A stretch of 64,000 bases of DNA from Anodontia alba (Eukaryota > Mollusca > Bivalvia > Lucinida > Lucinidae), in assembly GCA_964016985.1 (NCBI GenBank), contig OZ024827.1:80923835-80987834 (forward strand). Reading direction: 5' to 3'. This document shows positions 30,130 through 42,378 of the stretch, piece after piece; positions within the stretch are counted from its first letter, which is position 1, and every line of letters begins with the position of its first letter. The position numbers were made by a program, and so were the translations under genes. The notes beneath the pieces were generated by a model, which was not told the DNA's origin, ran no database searches, and saw nothing but the letters and a program-made list of their open reading frames with translations.

Positions 30130-32228
30130 GTTGAGATAATTATTATACCCCTGACATACGAAGTATGTGGGATTATATAGTTTTCGCTTTTCCGTTCGTC
30201 CGTTCATTCGTTCATTCGTATGTACATTCGTTCGTTTGTCTTTCTGTCACAGGGTCAAAGTTTTTGCGTTAAAGTTTATAAGACCTCATATTTTGAAGAC
30301 CCTTTGATGGATTTCATTCATATTTGGCATGATGGTAGATATAGGTCTAAAGTTTTTATCAGCACCATCCCCACCCCCGCGGTGACCTTGGGGTCAAGGT
30401 TACGGACTTAGAATTTTCGTAAAAAAGTCAGTTTTTTTGTGTTTAAGTTTATATAGCTATATCATCAAGACCCTTGAGGAATTTCATTTATATTTGACAT
30501 GTTGGTTGTGTTTGTGTTGAGGTTTTACGGCCCAGTCAACCCAATGGGGTCACGTCGAGCGCAGTCAGTTTACCTAACCACCCGTTTACTGGGCAGGCTT
30601 AGTCCTCTAAGGGGTTAACCAGTATTGTGCACATTCTTTCGCCAGAAACTGACAACTGCTTGACATGTTGGTAGATATCGGCCTAGCGTCTTACTCGGCA
30701 TGATCCCCACCCCGGTTGTGACCGAGGTCAAGGTCACGAACTTAGAATTTTCATATAAAAGTAAAAAATTTTGCATTTAAGGTTATATAGCCATATCATC
30801 AAGACCTTTTATTAAATTTCATGATCCCCAAACTGAAAGGTTGAGCTGATATAGTTATCAGCAAGGAATCTGTTTGTCTGTCCGTCAGTCCGTTGACGCA
30901 TTATTCGTTCATACTTTATTTTTGTCTTAGGGTCAAAGTTTTTGCCTTAAAGTTTATAAGACCTCATATTTTGAAGACCCTTTGATAGATTTCATTCATA
31001 TTTGTCATGATGGTATAGGTCTTAAGTTTTTATCAGCACCATCCCGACCCCGGGGGTGTCCTTGCGGGTCAAGGTCACGGACAGAATTTTCATAAAAAAG
31101 TCGAAGTTTTTTTTTGTTTAAGTTTATATAGCTATACCATCAAGACCCTTTGAGGAATTTCATTTATATTTGACATGTTGGTAGATATAGGTCTAGAGTT
31201 TTACTCAGCATCATCCCCATCCTGGGGTATGACCTTGAGGTCAAGGTCACAGACTTAGAAATTTCATATAAAAGTAAAAAAATTTGCATCTAAGTTTATA
31301 TAGCTATACCATCAAGACCTTTTGTTGAATTTCGTTATCCTACTACCGAGAGGTTTAGGGAATATAGCTATCAGCATGGAATCAATCCGTCCATCCATCC
31401 GTCTGTCCATAAACGCATTATTGTGCACCACATAACTCCTAACTACTCTTTGAGCTATTTTCAGGAAACTGTCAGGTTGTAGAGGGCATTTGGTAGGGTG
31501 TCAGGTACAAGAAAGACAACTAACTGACTTGGTCCATGAGTTATCTCTCCTTGTCTCCAGAATTGTAAAAATTTTGTGCGAACTATAACTTTAAAACATG
31601 TTATTTTCATGATACTTCACCAGTATGTATAGGACATTGAGTAGGCATATCACATTCAAGAATGACACACTGACGCCATTCTGTTTTCTCCCTTGGTTAT
31701 TTAAATCTTGTGCGGGCAATAACTCTAAAAATTCTTTAAGATATTTTTGTGATACTTTACCGATATGTAGAGGGCATTGAGTAGGCAGGTGACCTTAAAA
31801 TTTTCATTAAAATTTATATAGCTATATTATGAAGACCCATTTGTTGGTTTCATTAATATTAAGCATGATGGTATATATAGGTCTAAAGTTTTTCTCGGCA
31901 ACATCCCGAAGCTGGGGCATGGCTTTTAATCAAGGTCACAGACTTTTCATACAAATGTCATTTTTGCTTATATTATAAAGACTGATTGATTTCACTAGTA
32001 TATGGTGATAGTTATAGGGCTAAAGTTTTATTTAGCTCAATCCCTTCACCTGTGCCTGATCTTTGAGGTCAAGGGCTTCATATTATGGTGATTGAATTTT
32101 TTCAATGTAATAACATATAGCATACAACTGCCATCTCCAGAGCCAAAGCTACATACTTTGTGCTCTTTAAAAACTGGCGGTAGCGCTGGTCAGGGGTATA
32201 CGTGCCCCACTGGGCACTTTGTCTAGTT
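30130..32228 (+). repeat. Large degenerate tandem repeat element
   Basis: Starts ATACCCCTGACATACGAAGT and ends GTATACGTGCCCCACTGGGC ACTTTGTC. Inside, segments with GGTCAAAGTTTTTGCGTTAA, AAGACCCTTTGATGGATTTC and CCTTGGGGTCAAGGTCAC recur every ~200 bp, and CCGTTCGTCCGTTC tracts occur. A SINE (30506-30659) interrupts it. It looks like an old non-coding mollusc repeat; class unknown. Confidence 0.7.
30506..30659 (-). mobile_element. SINE family D, 5'-truncated, with target duplication
   Basis: TTGACATGTTGG at 30494-30505 and 30660-30671 flank the tail half (GTTGAGGTTTTACGGCCC on the + strand). Confidence 0.88.
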
Positions 32229-32234
32229 GTACAT

Positions 32235-32372
32235 ACAGTAAAATTCTGCTATTAAGACCACTCGAAAATAAGACCACCATTAGGAAAAATATGTTGTTGG
32301 TACTCATTAGAAGTGCCTCAGTGAGGCACTTTTAATGAGTACTGCAACATATAGTTTTGTTGATAAATAACG
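32235..32372. repeat. CAGTAAAATTCTGC fragment and small family C palindrome
   Basis: ACAGTAAAATTCTGCTATTA matches the terminus of the element at 60875-61258; it is followed by ATATGTTGTTGGTACTCATT and inverse. Confidence 0.6.
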
Positions 32373-33742
32373 AGAGGCCCATGGGCCAAGATTCACTCAT
32401 GTGTCAGTAAAACAGCCATTACATATCTGCAGATGCCATACAACTTTCTTCCGGTACTGCCACAGTTGCAAATTTGACCTTGCCATAGTAAGGTCTTTAA
32501 TATATTTTCAGAAAATGATTTTACAACATTTTCTCCATACAAGAGTATGGGTATGCAAATTTGACCTTGCCATAGAAAGGTCAAAGGCCAACCTAGAATC
32601 ATCATTTCAACTTGGAAGACCTGATGCATTAAACTAAGATTCAGCCTTGAAGCTTTCTTGGTTCTGGAGAAGAAAGTTTTCAAGTGTTTTTTACCATATA
32701 TGGGCATGGTGGACATCTTGTTTAATGATGCAGAACTGTTTGAAAAAATTGATAATACCCCTTCCACGAGATTTTATACTTGTATATAGCCTAAGGGCAA
32801 GGGCAGATAACCCTGCGGGACAAAATTTTGATTAACCGAAAGGGTTTGCTACTTTGATCATACGTTGTAAGTTTCAGCCATTGATCATTAAAACTGAATT
32901 TTCAGTATTTTCCCCATACAAATGTATAGGGACACAAATTTGACCTTGCTGTAAAATGGTCAAATGACAAGCTAGGATCATCATTTGAACAAACTTGGTA
33001 GACCTTGGGTCCTTGATGCTATTTACCAATATTCAGCCTTGAAGCTTTCTTGGTTCTGGAGAAGATTTTTAAGTGTTTTTACCATATATGGGCATGGCGG
33101 TTATCCTGATTTACGGACGGAGACTATTTGTACATATTTTCAATCCATACATTTTTACTTCAAGGTCAGATTTGCACCCTCATGCGTTTGTATGGGGAAA
33201 GTGTTGAACAATCATTTTTTCAGTATGTATTAAAGACTAATGGCTGAAACACAGCGTATGATTAAAGAAGTAAAACTGTTTAGCTAACCTCAAAATTTTG
33301 GGGGGTATCTGCCATTGCCCCTTGGCTATGTACATGTATAAAGTCATGAAATCTTTAAACATCTTCTTCACTAAAATCTTTTGAGCAATATTCACCAGAT
33401 TTCACATGGGGCCTTCTGGCGAAAGGATGTTGACAATTTGTTCAATAGTTCTGCACCATTAAACAAGATGGCTGCCATGCCCATATATGGTAAAAGGCTT
33501 AAAAATCGTCTTCTGAACTAAGAAAGCTTTGAGGCTTAGTCTTGCTATATGTCACTGGGAACTCAAAGTCTGCTGAGTTTGATCAAATGATGATACTTGG
33601 ATGACCTTTGACCTTTTTAAGATATGGCCAAATTTTGTCCCAGTTGCTGTGGCAGTACTGAAAAAAGTTGCATGGCATTTGCAAATATGCAATAACTGTT
33701 TTTATCAGGTGGAATCGTAGCCCATGGGCCTCTTGTTCTTGT
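32372..33742. mobile_element. 1.4-kb inverted-repeat element related to the array in the DIRS
   Basis: GAGGCCCATGGGCC at left and GCCCATGGGCCTC at right. Inside are GACCTTGCCATAGAAAGGTC, TTTTTACCATATATGGGCAT and CTTGGTTCTGGAGAAGA segments in both orientations, the same vocabulary as 16011-18413. No intact coding frame. Confidence 0.7.
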
Positions 33743-33756
33743 TAATTGTTTCTTAT

Positions 33757-34055
33757 TATTTCTTAGCATTTCTGTGATTGTTGTGCTTGTTGTGTGTATC
33801 TTGCCTAAAAGGCAGAAATTTTTAGTTGTTTGTTTATCTATGTAATAACATTAACCGTTAGTACTCTAGATCTGTAGGCTAAATCTGTGTATGCTACATT
33901 CTTACTTGACCTGATATATAGCCCTACTTATTACTTATTTCTTTGCATTTCTGTGATTGTTGTTCATATTTTGCTGAAAAGGCAGATACTTTGTAATTGT
34001 TAGTTTATCTGTGTTAATAACATTTAGTACTCTGGATCTGTAGGCTAAAACTGCA
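33757..34055 (+). repeat. Direct duplication, ~170-bp period
   Basis: GCATTTCTGTGATTGTTGT and ACTCT(A/G)GATCTGTAGGCTAAA occur in both halves. Function unknown. Confidence 0.72.
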
Positions 34056-34252
34056 GGCAACAATACTTAATATCTTTATCCACATTTAGCTGTGGGATAC
34101 ACTATAGGGCTCCAGTTAAGTAGTCAGATATATTTTTATTTCTTATTCTACTTTGACAAAATTAACCTTGGCTCATAATTATTCATATTGTCTTGTAGAT
34201 CTAATGAGATTCCAAAACTTATTAATTTGTATAAAGATAGTAAAAATCTACA

Positions 34253-34450
34253 GGGCCCAGTTGTTCAAAGCCAATGATGTCGTTAGTTAATGATTCGTTA
34301 AAATTTACATCAAGTGATATGCAAATATGCTGAAATTTTTTGCTGAAGCAAAAAAATATCAGAATATTGTGTATTGAAGCCGCTAAAACAGTTAATGAAA
34401 TGTCCCTTAACAAGCTCGTTATGCTAACAACGCTTTGAACAACTGGGCTC
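34253..34450. mobile_element. Family A MITE, half hairpin deleted
   Basis: GGGCCCAGTTGTTCAAAGCC to GAACAACTGGGCTC. The following ~540 bp (34451-34989) contain nothing I can name. Confidence 0.82.
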
Positions 34451-34989
34451 TGATATTTATCTCTATGATAACAAACTTAACTGGAGCATCAGGTTATAAA
34501 TGGGATCACTGAACAATAATTGCTAGCACTTCTATAGGGTATGTTAAATGTTTGGTACAAGTCTTTATTTTTCTGTGGAAATTGCAAATTTTAACCATCA
34601 GCTGTAGTCAAATAATTGGAACTATATCCAAATTTGTGTATTTTATAAGGATATGCATAAACAATTCACATACACATGTACATGAAAAAAAATCAAAATC
34701 TGGATCCGTTTTTGTTTTCTTAAAAAGTTACCCCTCCTTCCTATAGAAATAAAATACTGCTTCTGTATGACAACTATTTACAATTTGGCTACTTCTGCTT
34801 CTTTATAGAACGTGTCTTCCTAAAAAATACTAAATACAGTAGTATGGATAAATCATGGAAGCTTGGACAACCCGCTAAAAATAGGCAGATTTTACCTTCA
34901 GAGGTCCTTGCACGTTTTACATGTATGTGTATATCTGGATACACTTGGTAGATTTTCTGTGGAGCAACTATTGTGAATTCCTGTTTGCT

Positions 34990-35105
34990 CTACTACATGC
35001 TAACCCCCTTCTGTAAAGGGTCTACTCTTAAAGGAACGAATTTTCTCCCCTTTGGGAGCAAATTCTTTCCTTTTAGAGTAGACTCCTTTTCAGAAGATAG
35101 GCAAA
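34990..35105. repeat. Family H hairpin
   Basis: AAGGGTCTACTCTTAAAGGA and inverse around TCTCCCCTTTGGGAGCAAAT. Confidence 0.7.
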
Positions 35106-35604
35106 AATGAGTTATCTCCCTTGAAAGTGTATCTATGCCCCTTAAATAATCTGTGATTAATTTACATTAAACTGTTAAATATTTCCTGCCTTGGCTTCTT
35201 TTTTGTACTCGGTAGCCTTGCTCCAGGCACCTGCAACTTAAGTCACCATGACCTACTTTTACTGAAATGTACCTTGTTTTAAGCTGAACACTTAATATGC
35301 TAAGTAATAATTTCAGCAGGCAACATTTTGAAATACTACTACCCTAGTAAGGCAATCTTTGATACAACACAATGTGACCTTGACCGAGAAGGCAGGGAGC
35401 CAGGTTTTGCATGCAAAATATCGTATTGTGAGGTACATTTCTATCAAATTAGTTCAAAGTCCCTTTATGCATCACAGTTATAAGATTGATAGGTACTGCC
35501 TTTTTATACAGGCAATTTGAACAAAATTCAAGTATGACCTTGACCCTCATGGTTTAGAATTAGAGGTTTCACAGAACAAAATTTTGTCCTTGATTTATGT
35601 CAAA

Positions 35605-35830
35605 TTATGGTAAATGTCCTAAAATTTCGAACACCAAAGTTTCTGACAAAATGCCACATGCAAACAGTGTTGACCCAGATCAGACTGCTCCTGAAGGAGC
35701 AGTCTGATCAGGGTCAACACTGTTTGCCGTTCTACTATGTATTTTTAAGAAAAGCTGCCTAAAAAGCCAAATTTAGGTCAAATAGTATGGAAGAAAGTGT
35801 TCAAAATTTTTGGTCATTTACCGTACTTCA
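35605..35830. mobile_element. Family G hairpin MITE
   Basis: GGTAAATGTCCTAAAATTTC to AAATTTTTGGTCATTTACC; long perfect hairpin CAGATCAGACTGCTCCTGAA and inverse. Confidence 0.78.
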
Positions 35831-36030
35831 AAATGCCATTAAAAATTATTGACAAAATGAATGCAACACTACAAGTTTTACCATTGCCAGGTGTACATTA
35901 TAAGCTGCAATATGAGAAAATGTACCCCCGATTTGTGCGCACAATGAAGACTCAAATCAGCCTGCACATCCATGGGGGCTGATCAGTCTTCCTTGTCTGC
36001 ATGAAGAAAATTTGCATCCTTGGCTATCCA

Positions 36031-36285
36031 GGCCCAGTTGTTCAAAGCATCGTTAGCTTAACAAGCTTGTTAGTGGTCGAAATGTTTGTTAGTGGTCGAA
36101 ATGTTAACTGTTCTAGTAAGTACAATATCTAATTCACAGGTATTTTTGCTGAAAAAAATGCAAGTAGCTTTTGCAAATGCTACTCACATTTTTTTCAGCA
36201 AAAATATTGACGTAAATGCCATATTTAATGTTCAAAGTTTTAACACGTTAACTAACGACATCATTAGTTTCGAACAACTGGGCCC
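36031..36285. mobile_element. Family A MITE
   Basis: GGCCCAGTTGTTCAAAGC to GAACAACTGGGCCC; TTGTTAGTGGTCGAAATG is duplicated near the left end. Confidence 0.82.
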
Positions 36286-36392
36286 AGAATGTGACCTGGC
36301 TCATATGATCTTGTGGGGTATATTCCTTTGAAATTATTTCAATATCCCTTCATGCATCAAAGTTATGAGCTGAACATAAACTCCTACCCAAG

Positions 36393-36692
36393 GAGCCAGC
36401 CTCGGTGGCTCAGGATGCACGTCCGACTGGTAATCAGGAGGTTGCGGGTTTGATCCCAGCTGGGTCTGCAATATTCTTTCATGGAGATTGATCATGAAAT
36501 ATTGTCTATGGTCATTCTCTCCCTTCTGCAGATTGAAGAAGGGCAGTTGTTTCTGGCAAAAAATGTGCACAATACTGGTTAACCGCTTAGAGGACTAAGC
36601 CTGCCCAGTAAAAGTACGGTTAGGTAAACTGACTGCGCTTGACGTGGTCCCATTGTGTTGACTGGTCCATAAAACTTCAACACAAACCCAAA
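36393..36692 (+). mobile_element. SINE family D
   Basis: Box A (TGGCTCAGGATGCAC, diverged), box B-like GGTTTGATCCC, body and tail present. Confidence 0.82.
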
Positions 36693-36961
36693 CCGAAACC
36701 TACTCAAGTAAAGCAATCTCTTCAAAGTTGGATCTTGACCTGCAAGGTAAGAAGCCAGGCATTCTTACAATACCTAAGTTTCTGGGCTTCTGTTCTGTCA
36801 AGAGCTGACTATCAACTGCTGCCATGGAGTTATACAGGCAATCATTCAAAGTTTGACCTTCACTTACAAATGTTGCATACCACACAATCTTGTTCTGGGT
36901 CATTTCAAAGGGCTGTGGACTTACCAAATTTTATTGCTTGTCCACAGACAAATAAGTCTAG

Positions 36962-37092
36962 AGGAAAACGTGTTTACTCATTAAAGATGCATTGATGAGG
37001 CACTTCTGATGAGTACCTATAGTATGTTTTCTTTGCGGTGTAAGAAAAAGATACCTCTCATAATGTGGATACTCTTCTGAAATAGAGCTATG
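36962..37092. mobile_element. Family C MITE fragment
   Basis: AAGATGCATTGATGAGGCAC and GAGTACCTATAGTATG, ending AATAGAGCTATG. Confidence 0.5.
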
Positions 37093-37529
37093 AAGTCCTA
37101 GTCCCAGGACAAGTAAACTAAAATGTCTAACCTGTCCCAAGAGAAATGGGACAAGTTAGACAATTCCACAGCCGGCATTTCTGTTGAATTACTTCAAAAT
37201 ATGTTGGACACAATCTACTGCCAAAGTTATACAGGCAATATGTACAAACTAAGATGAAGTGTGACCTTAACTTCCATGGTAGTAAACTGGGATTTGCATG
37301 TGACAAAATCTTGTGATGGAGCACATTTGTGCCAAATTATTTCAAAATCCATGCATATACAGTTATGAACTAGACACAAAAAGTAGATATATGGAAGGAT
37401 GGATGCATGCATGTACATAAGCATGGACGGTGTAATTTGCTTAAATTTTTCTTCACTGTGCAGGGTAAATGTATCAATCTAAAAAGTATACAATCTAAAA
37501 AGTATACAGTTTGATTTTTGGAATTAAAA

Positions 37530-37721
37530 TTAACCCTTGTCCTGCGGAATAAATTAAGATGTCATGCCCATTTCTAATTTTAAGCCATTCAGATTACTTG
37601 ATCCAGATAAATTCACGTACTTAATGGCAAACAGTGCAGATCCAGATCAGTTGATCAACTGATCTGAATCTACACTGTTTGTAAAGGCAGAACATTCCGG
37701 ATTCAGCAGGACTAGGGTTAA
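37530..37721. mobile_element. Family B MITE
   Basis: TTAACCCTTGTCCTGCGGAA to CAGCAGGACTAGGGTTAA; the hairpin is shortened to CAGATCAGTTGATCAACTG. Confidence 0.8.
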
Positions 37722-37951
37722 AAAGAAACAAGACGTGCAGACTTTCTTTTTATTCAAAATATATAAAGAAAAAATATACATATACTGTACATATATGTAA
37801 AACAACAAATAAGATTACTCATATGATAAGCATGGGAATACATCTAATTGCATGTAAAATGAAAATATAATGGTTTTTTACGAGTACATGTATTAATATT
37901 ACAATATAATTGACCAAATTGAATGAAAGGGACTTTTTAAACATATTACTG

Positions 37952-38369
37952 TATTCAAACTAATTACTGCACATACCCCTATAAGCGCACAGTCAAGCGA
38001 TTTTGTAGGCTTCAGATCGCAGTATGTGTAATATTATCTACTTCTTTATAATATAATAATATTATATAATAGCATATGTTGTGGGTACTCATCTGAATTG
38101 CCTCAAAAAAGTCAAGGCAATTCAAATGAGTACCCACAACATACGCTTTTATAAACTTGTCAAGGTAGTTCAAATGATTACCAACAATATATATGTTTAT
38201 AAAGAAAATCAGAACACATATCACATAAGCATCATTAAATATGCCCCTCAGGAAGTCCTCTGCTCATATTCCTTTTACGTGTGCCCGTATTAGGAAGATA
38301 TTTTACTTTTTTTTTTTTTTTTTCAGTAACTTGAGCGCACAGTGCAGTAATTAAGACAAAAACGGTATA
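37952..38369. mobile_element. Family K inverted-repeat element, second copy
   Basis: TTACTGTATTCAAACTAATT ACTGCAC at left, GTGCAGTAATTAAGACA at right; the centre has GTTGTGGGTACTCATCTGAA and inverse. Confidence 0.65.
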
Positions 38370-38750
38370 TGAAATGAGATGATCACTTTTAAATTGATCT
38401 GACCCGGACTGTGTTGAAAGGTTTCTAGCGATATATGTACATTATTACACAGCAAATGCTTTCATCAGACTGTCCAGGACACAATTTCCAAATGAATATA
38501 CCGAATTTCATTTTGAAGGACACAGCCAATTTGACTCACAACAATAAAAGTAATTAATGTAAAGTCTAATTACGGATGTGGATTAAATCATACTTCTATA
38601 AGTTTGGCATTAATTCCACATTCCCTTTCCTATATATGGCACACCATGCTAAAGGATGGTATACTTTAGTTCACTATTTGCATGCTTTGGATAGTTAGAT
38701 TTGTAAATTGCAGTGTTCTCAGTTGTTAACTGAAACTCTCTCTTTGCTGT

Positions 38751-38958
38751 ACAGTAAAACCTGTGTAAGAGAGCCACCTTCAAGACTGACTTTAAATAGT
38801 GGTTGATGTGGAAAAAGTTGTCTGTCTTATAAAGGTACATGTCATGTAATTTTGCTAGCAAAATTACATGACATGTACCTTTATTAGACAACCACCTTTC
38901 CACATCAACCACAAAGGTCAATTTCAAAGGTGGCTGTCTTACACAGGTTTTACTGTAC
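38751..38958. mobile_element. Palindromic MITE with ACAGTAAAACCTGTGTAAGA ends
   Basis: A 208-bp near-perfect palindrome with centre ACATGACATGT-type arms around a GCTAGC core. Single copy here. The flanks 38370-38750 and 38959-39419 hold nothing recognisable. Confidence 0.78.
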
Positions 38959-39419
38959 AACCCTTTAATTTCACAGTATTTTTAACTGGAAAATGTTCCA
39001 ATCTGAAAAGTAGGGATTGCATGAATTCATGATTTTCATGATGCTATATATGTCAACTGCAGAAACTACTGATGAAAAGCACCAACCCAAAATTGATCAT
39101 GACCTTTGCTTTTTGTCTTTATGAATATGGCTCAAATTATGAAAGTGAACACAAGTATGTAATACAAAATCTCACAGGGTAAGACTGTTCAGCCAGTCTA
39201 CATTTCCATTCACAAATCTGTACAGACACTGTCTGATTACTGTTTACTGTTATCAGAAAATTCACAAAGTTGGAAGACTGTGTTAAATGTAAGATGCTGA
39301 TCACAATGTGTGGAAATTGTTGGTTGAAGCAGACATTTCCTTGTCTTTTCAATAGAACTGCCCTTGCAAAAGTTTCTGATTACATGCAGCTCAGAAAGAC
39401 TATAATGTACAAAAACTTG

Positions 39420-39655
39420 ACTTAAAAATTTCGGTATCTGTCCCAAAATTTCATAAACAAAAATTTCTGACAAAATAGCATATGCAAACAGTGCAGACCC
39501 AGATCAGACTGCTCCTAAAGGAGCAGTCTGATCAGGGTCTACACTGTTTGCCATTCCACTAAGTAGTTTTAGAACACAACAGCATAAAAAGGAAAAGTTA
39601 AGCAGAAAAAGTATGGAATAAGGAGTTGGAAATTTTTGGACATTTATCATAATGC
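39420..39655. mobile_element. Family G hairpin MITE
   Basis: Same termini and CAGATCAGACTGCTCCTAAA hairpin as the other two G copies. Confidence 0.75.
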
Positions 39656-39844
39656 ATATATTACAGGTAGGACACACCTCATGTCTGACAGAAGATCACT
39701 GGCAAATAACAAAATAAATGAGAGAAAAAAATCAAATTAAGCAATCTCAGTGTGAGAAATAAGTGGTGTTGCTACTGCCAGCATATCATTATATAAACAA
39801 GTTAAAAATCCATGTAAAGAATGACAGTCTTTGGATCATGATGT

Positions 39845-40350
39845 TGATTATGGCCATAAAATGATATCAGTGTTTGAGCCCCTATTAGGGAGGAAGTATA
39901 TGTCAGGTTTGATGACTAAATCAAATGGTTAATCAGAAATGGAGCTAAATGCTAGGCTTGATGCAAAAAAGAACAAAGTCATTAGACTGAAATATAGTTT
40001 AGGGTTACAAAATGATACCGCAGTGTTTAAGTCCCTTTTAGGGAGGAAGTGTATGACAGTTTTGATGTTTGCATGTCATATAGTATAGAAACAGAGCTAA
40101 ACACTAGCACCGAAGTAAAAAATGACAAAGTCATTTGACTGAAATATAGCCAGGGTTATTAAGATGACACTGCAGTGTTTGAGTCCAAGTAAGGAAGAAA
40201 TCATATGCATTTTAGATGATTAAAGGTGCTAGTTAATCAGAAATGGAGCTAAATACCAGAGTTGAAGTAAAATAAATGGTAGTCATTAGACTGAAAAATA
40301 GTCATGGTCATAAAATGGTACCACACTGCTAGGGAGACACTGTGTGCAGA
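39845..40350 (+). repeat. Tandem repeat, ~150-bp unit, about 3.5 copies
   Basis: TAGGGAGGAAGT, AATCAGAAATGGAGCTAAAT and GTCATTAGACTGAAATATAG recur with ~150-bp spacing. Non-coding. Confidence 0.78.
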
Positions 40351-40374
40351 TTAGACAAAGTAAATGTAATAGAT

Positions 40375-40560
40375 ACAGTTCAATCTGTCTTAAAGGCCAA
40401 CTGTATTAAGCAATCATTTGTATTAAGAGGTCATATTTTCAAATCTCTTAAAAGCCAAACAGATGTGTATGTACCTGTATTAAGCAAGCAACTGTCTTAA
40501 ACAGCCATTTTTTGGCTTTCTCTTGGGTGCTTGCTCAACACAGGTTTGACTATAAAGAAT
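40375..40560. mobile_element. Degenerate inverted-repeat fragment
   Basis: AATCTGTCTTAAAGGCCAAC and inverse-like GCTCAACACAGGTTTGAC; weakly resembles the CAGTAAAACCTGTGTAAG element. Confidence 0.4.
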
Positions 40561-40646
40561 TGGAGCTGAACACAATGCTGGTCTCATATGTTGATGGACA
40601 CATGACCAGATGGACAGATGGAAAACCAAATTCCTATATCACATCA

Positions 40647-40832
40647 GGGCCCACATGTTCAAAGCATCGTTAGCTTAACAAGCTCATTAATGACAAATTT
40701 GTTAACTGTTGCAGCTTAGGTATTATCAAATACATTGATATTTTTGATGCAAAAATGTGAGAAGCTTTTGCATTTTTCAGAATTTTAATGTCACTTTAGC
40801 TGACAATATCATTAGGTTTTGAACAATGGGCT
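40647..40832. mobile_element. Family A MITE, degraded
   Basis: GGGCCCACATGTTCAAAGC to TTTTGAACAATGGGCTC. Confidence 0.72.
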
Positions 40833-40888
40833 CTGCTTTTTATGCAGGTGCTACACAAACTGACAACAGAAGAATAGTGCAATTACCC

Positions 40889-41425
40889 CATTGCTCCAGA
40901 TAAGAGGGATTATCCAATTAATATTTTTCAAGTAATATGTCTTGGGTATACATAAGAAGCACCTCAGTACAAGCACATCTAATGTGTATCCACAATACAG
41001 TCGAACGTCAATAGCTTGAACACCGACGGCTCGTTTACCATGGCTAATTAGTACTGGTTTTTGAGTCCCTACGAAATTCTTCCGATAGCTCAAGAAAAGA
41101 AACATTTAAGAAAATGTTCTTATTTTATCATGAAATTGTATGTTGTATGTACTCATTAGAATTGCCTCATCAAGGCAATTCTAATGAGTACATTCAACAT
41201 ACAACTGTTGGATAGAAAATCGAAAAGATTTCCCTAAATTATCGCTATGTGCTTCCTGACCTGGCACCATGATTAACCCTTGGTGACTCGAACTACCCAT
41301 ATCTCGAACAAAATTCCATGGTCCTAAAGATGTTCAAGCCATTGAGTTTCCACTGTGTATACTTTCATGAAGAAATAAGACAAATATCAGCATATTTGGG
41401 CAGAAAAAGGGGCCTTATCTGGAGC
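40889..41425. mobile_element. Family C MITE containing a family C-second MITE
   Basis: AGCTCCAGATAAGAGG at left and CTTATCTGGAGCTGTG at right belong to the outer copy. The inner one (about 40998-41356) has ACAGTCGAACGTCAATAGC ends and a GTATGTACTCATTAGAATTG palindrome. Confidence 0.7.
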
Positions 41426-41539
41426 TGTGATTACCCTTTCCAATACGGTACATATCTACCCTTCAATAACAATTTTTTTTATGGATTTCAATGTATATAT
41501 AAATGAGCCAAATCATACAACAATGTTTGTAAGGGGAAT

Positions 41540-41700
41540 GGATACACCTCAAAGGGAAACAACTCTGATGTGGAAATAATTGCCTCTCTTCTCATTAGGG
41601 GCTACTCTTAACTGAAAGAATATCCCTGTGGGATCACATTCTTTTTTTTGGAAGATTAGGACCTTAATTTGACAGTCCCATTACTATGAAGGCAACTTTC
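41540..41700. repeat. Family H relic
   Basis: AGGGGCTACTCTTAACTGAA and a poor inverse. Confidence 0.45.
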
Positions 41701-41797
41701 AAAAGTTCACTCTTTGCAAAATGGCATCAAAATCTATTCATTCACCTTAACACATACATGAGCAGGACACATCCACACAGCTATCATGAGCAGGACT

Positions 41798-42048
41798 GGG
41801 CCCAGTTGTTCTAAGCGTCGTTAGCTTAACGAGCTTGTTAAGGGTCATTTCGTTAACTGTTTTAGCAGATTCAATAAACAATATTCTGATATTTTTTGCT
41901 GAAAAAATGTGAGTAGCTTTTGTACTGCAAACTGCAAAAGCTACTCACATTTTTTCAGCAAAAAATTTCAGCATATTTGCATATCACTTGATGTAAATTT
42001 TAACGTATCATTAACTAACGACATCGTTAGCTTTGAACAGCTGGGCCC
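41798..42048. mobile_element. Family A MITE, complete
   Basis: GGGCCCAGTTGTTCTAAGC to GAACAGCTGGGCCC, full AAAAGCTACTCACATTTTTT hairpin. Confidence 0.85.
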
Positions 42049-42296
42049 TGGTCCTTATATGCCAATAGATTCAGGTTTGTTCTTTCCTTTCACTATGCAA
42101 ACATAATTAAGTTATCCCATTAGAATCGTCTCAGTGAAATGTTACACTGTATGTTTTTATGGCAAAATAATAAGATTTATCAGTTTCTATCAAGAATCCT
42201 GAAGTTCAACCGTTTAACTGCAACTGTCACATGCATTTGTAACAGTCTTTGTATTGTGACTTTCTTTAGATCTTCATTCTTTGTTATTTCCACCTA

Positions 42297-42378
42297 TCAA
42301 ATGAAAAGTGTCTTGCTGGGTTGAGTGGCCTCTCCTAGATTAGGCTCTGATTCAGATCTTGATACTGGTCTCTCCGCC
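42297..42378 (-). CDS. Unidentified gene, last exon
   Basis: Acceptor TTCATTTTCACAG, then one base completing Arg and 26 codons to TGA. It encodes AERPVSRSESEPNLGEATQ and the terminus PSKTLFI, whose hydrophobic last residue could act as a PDZ ligand (inference). Confidence 0.72.

Larger units (their letters stand above)
35180..37440. repeat. Degenerate ~200-bp-unit repeat, broken by other insertions
   Basis: Pieces at 35200-35600, 36290-36385, 36700-36930 and 37150-37440 share TGTGACCTTGAC, CAAATTATTTCAAAATCC, TGCATCACAGTTATGA and TATACAGGCAAT. They read as one old tandem element now split by a family G, a family A, a SINE and a family C copy. Confidence 0.6.
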
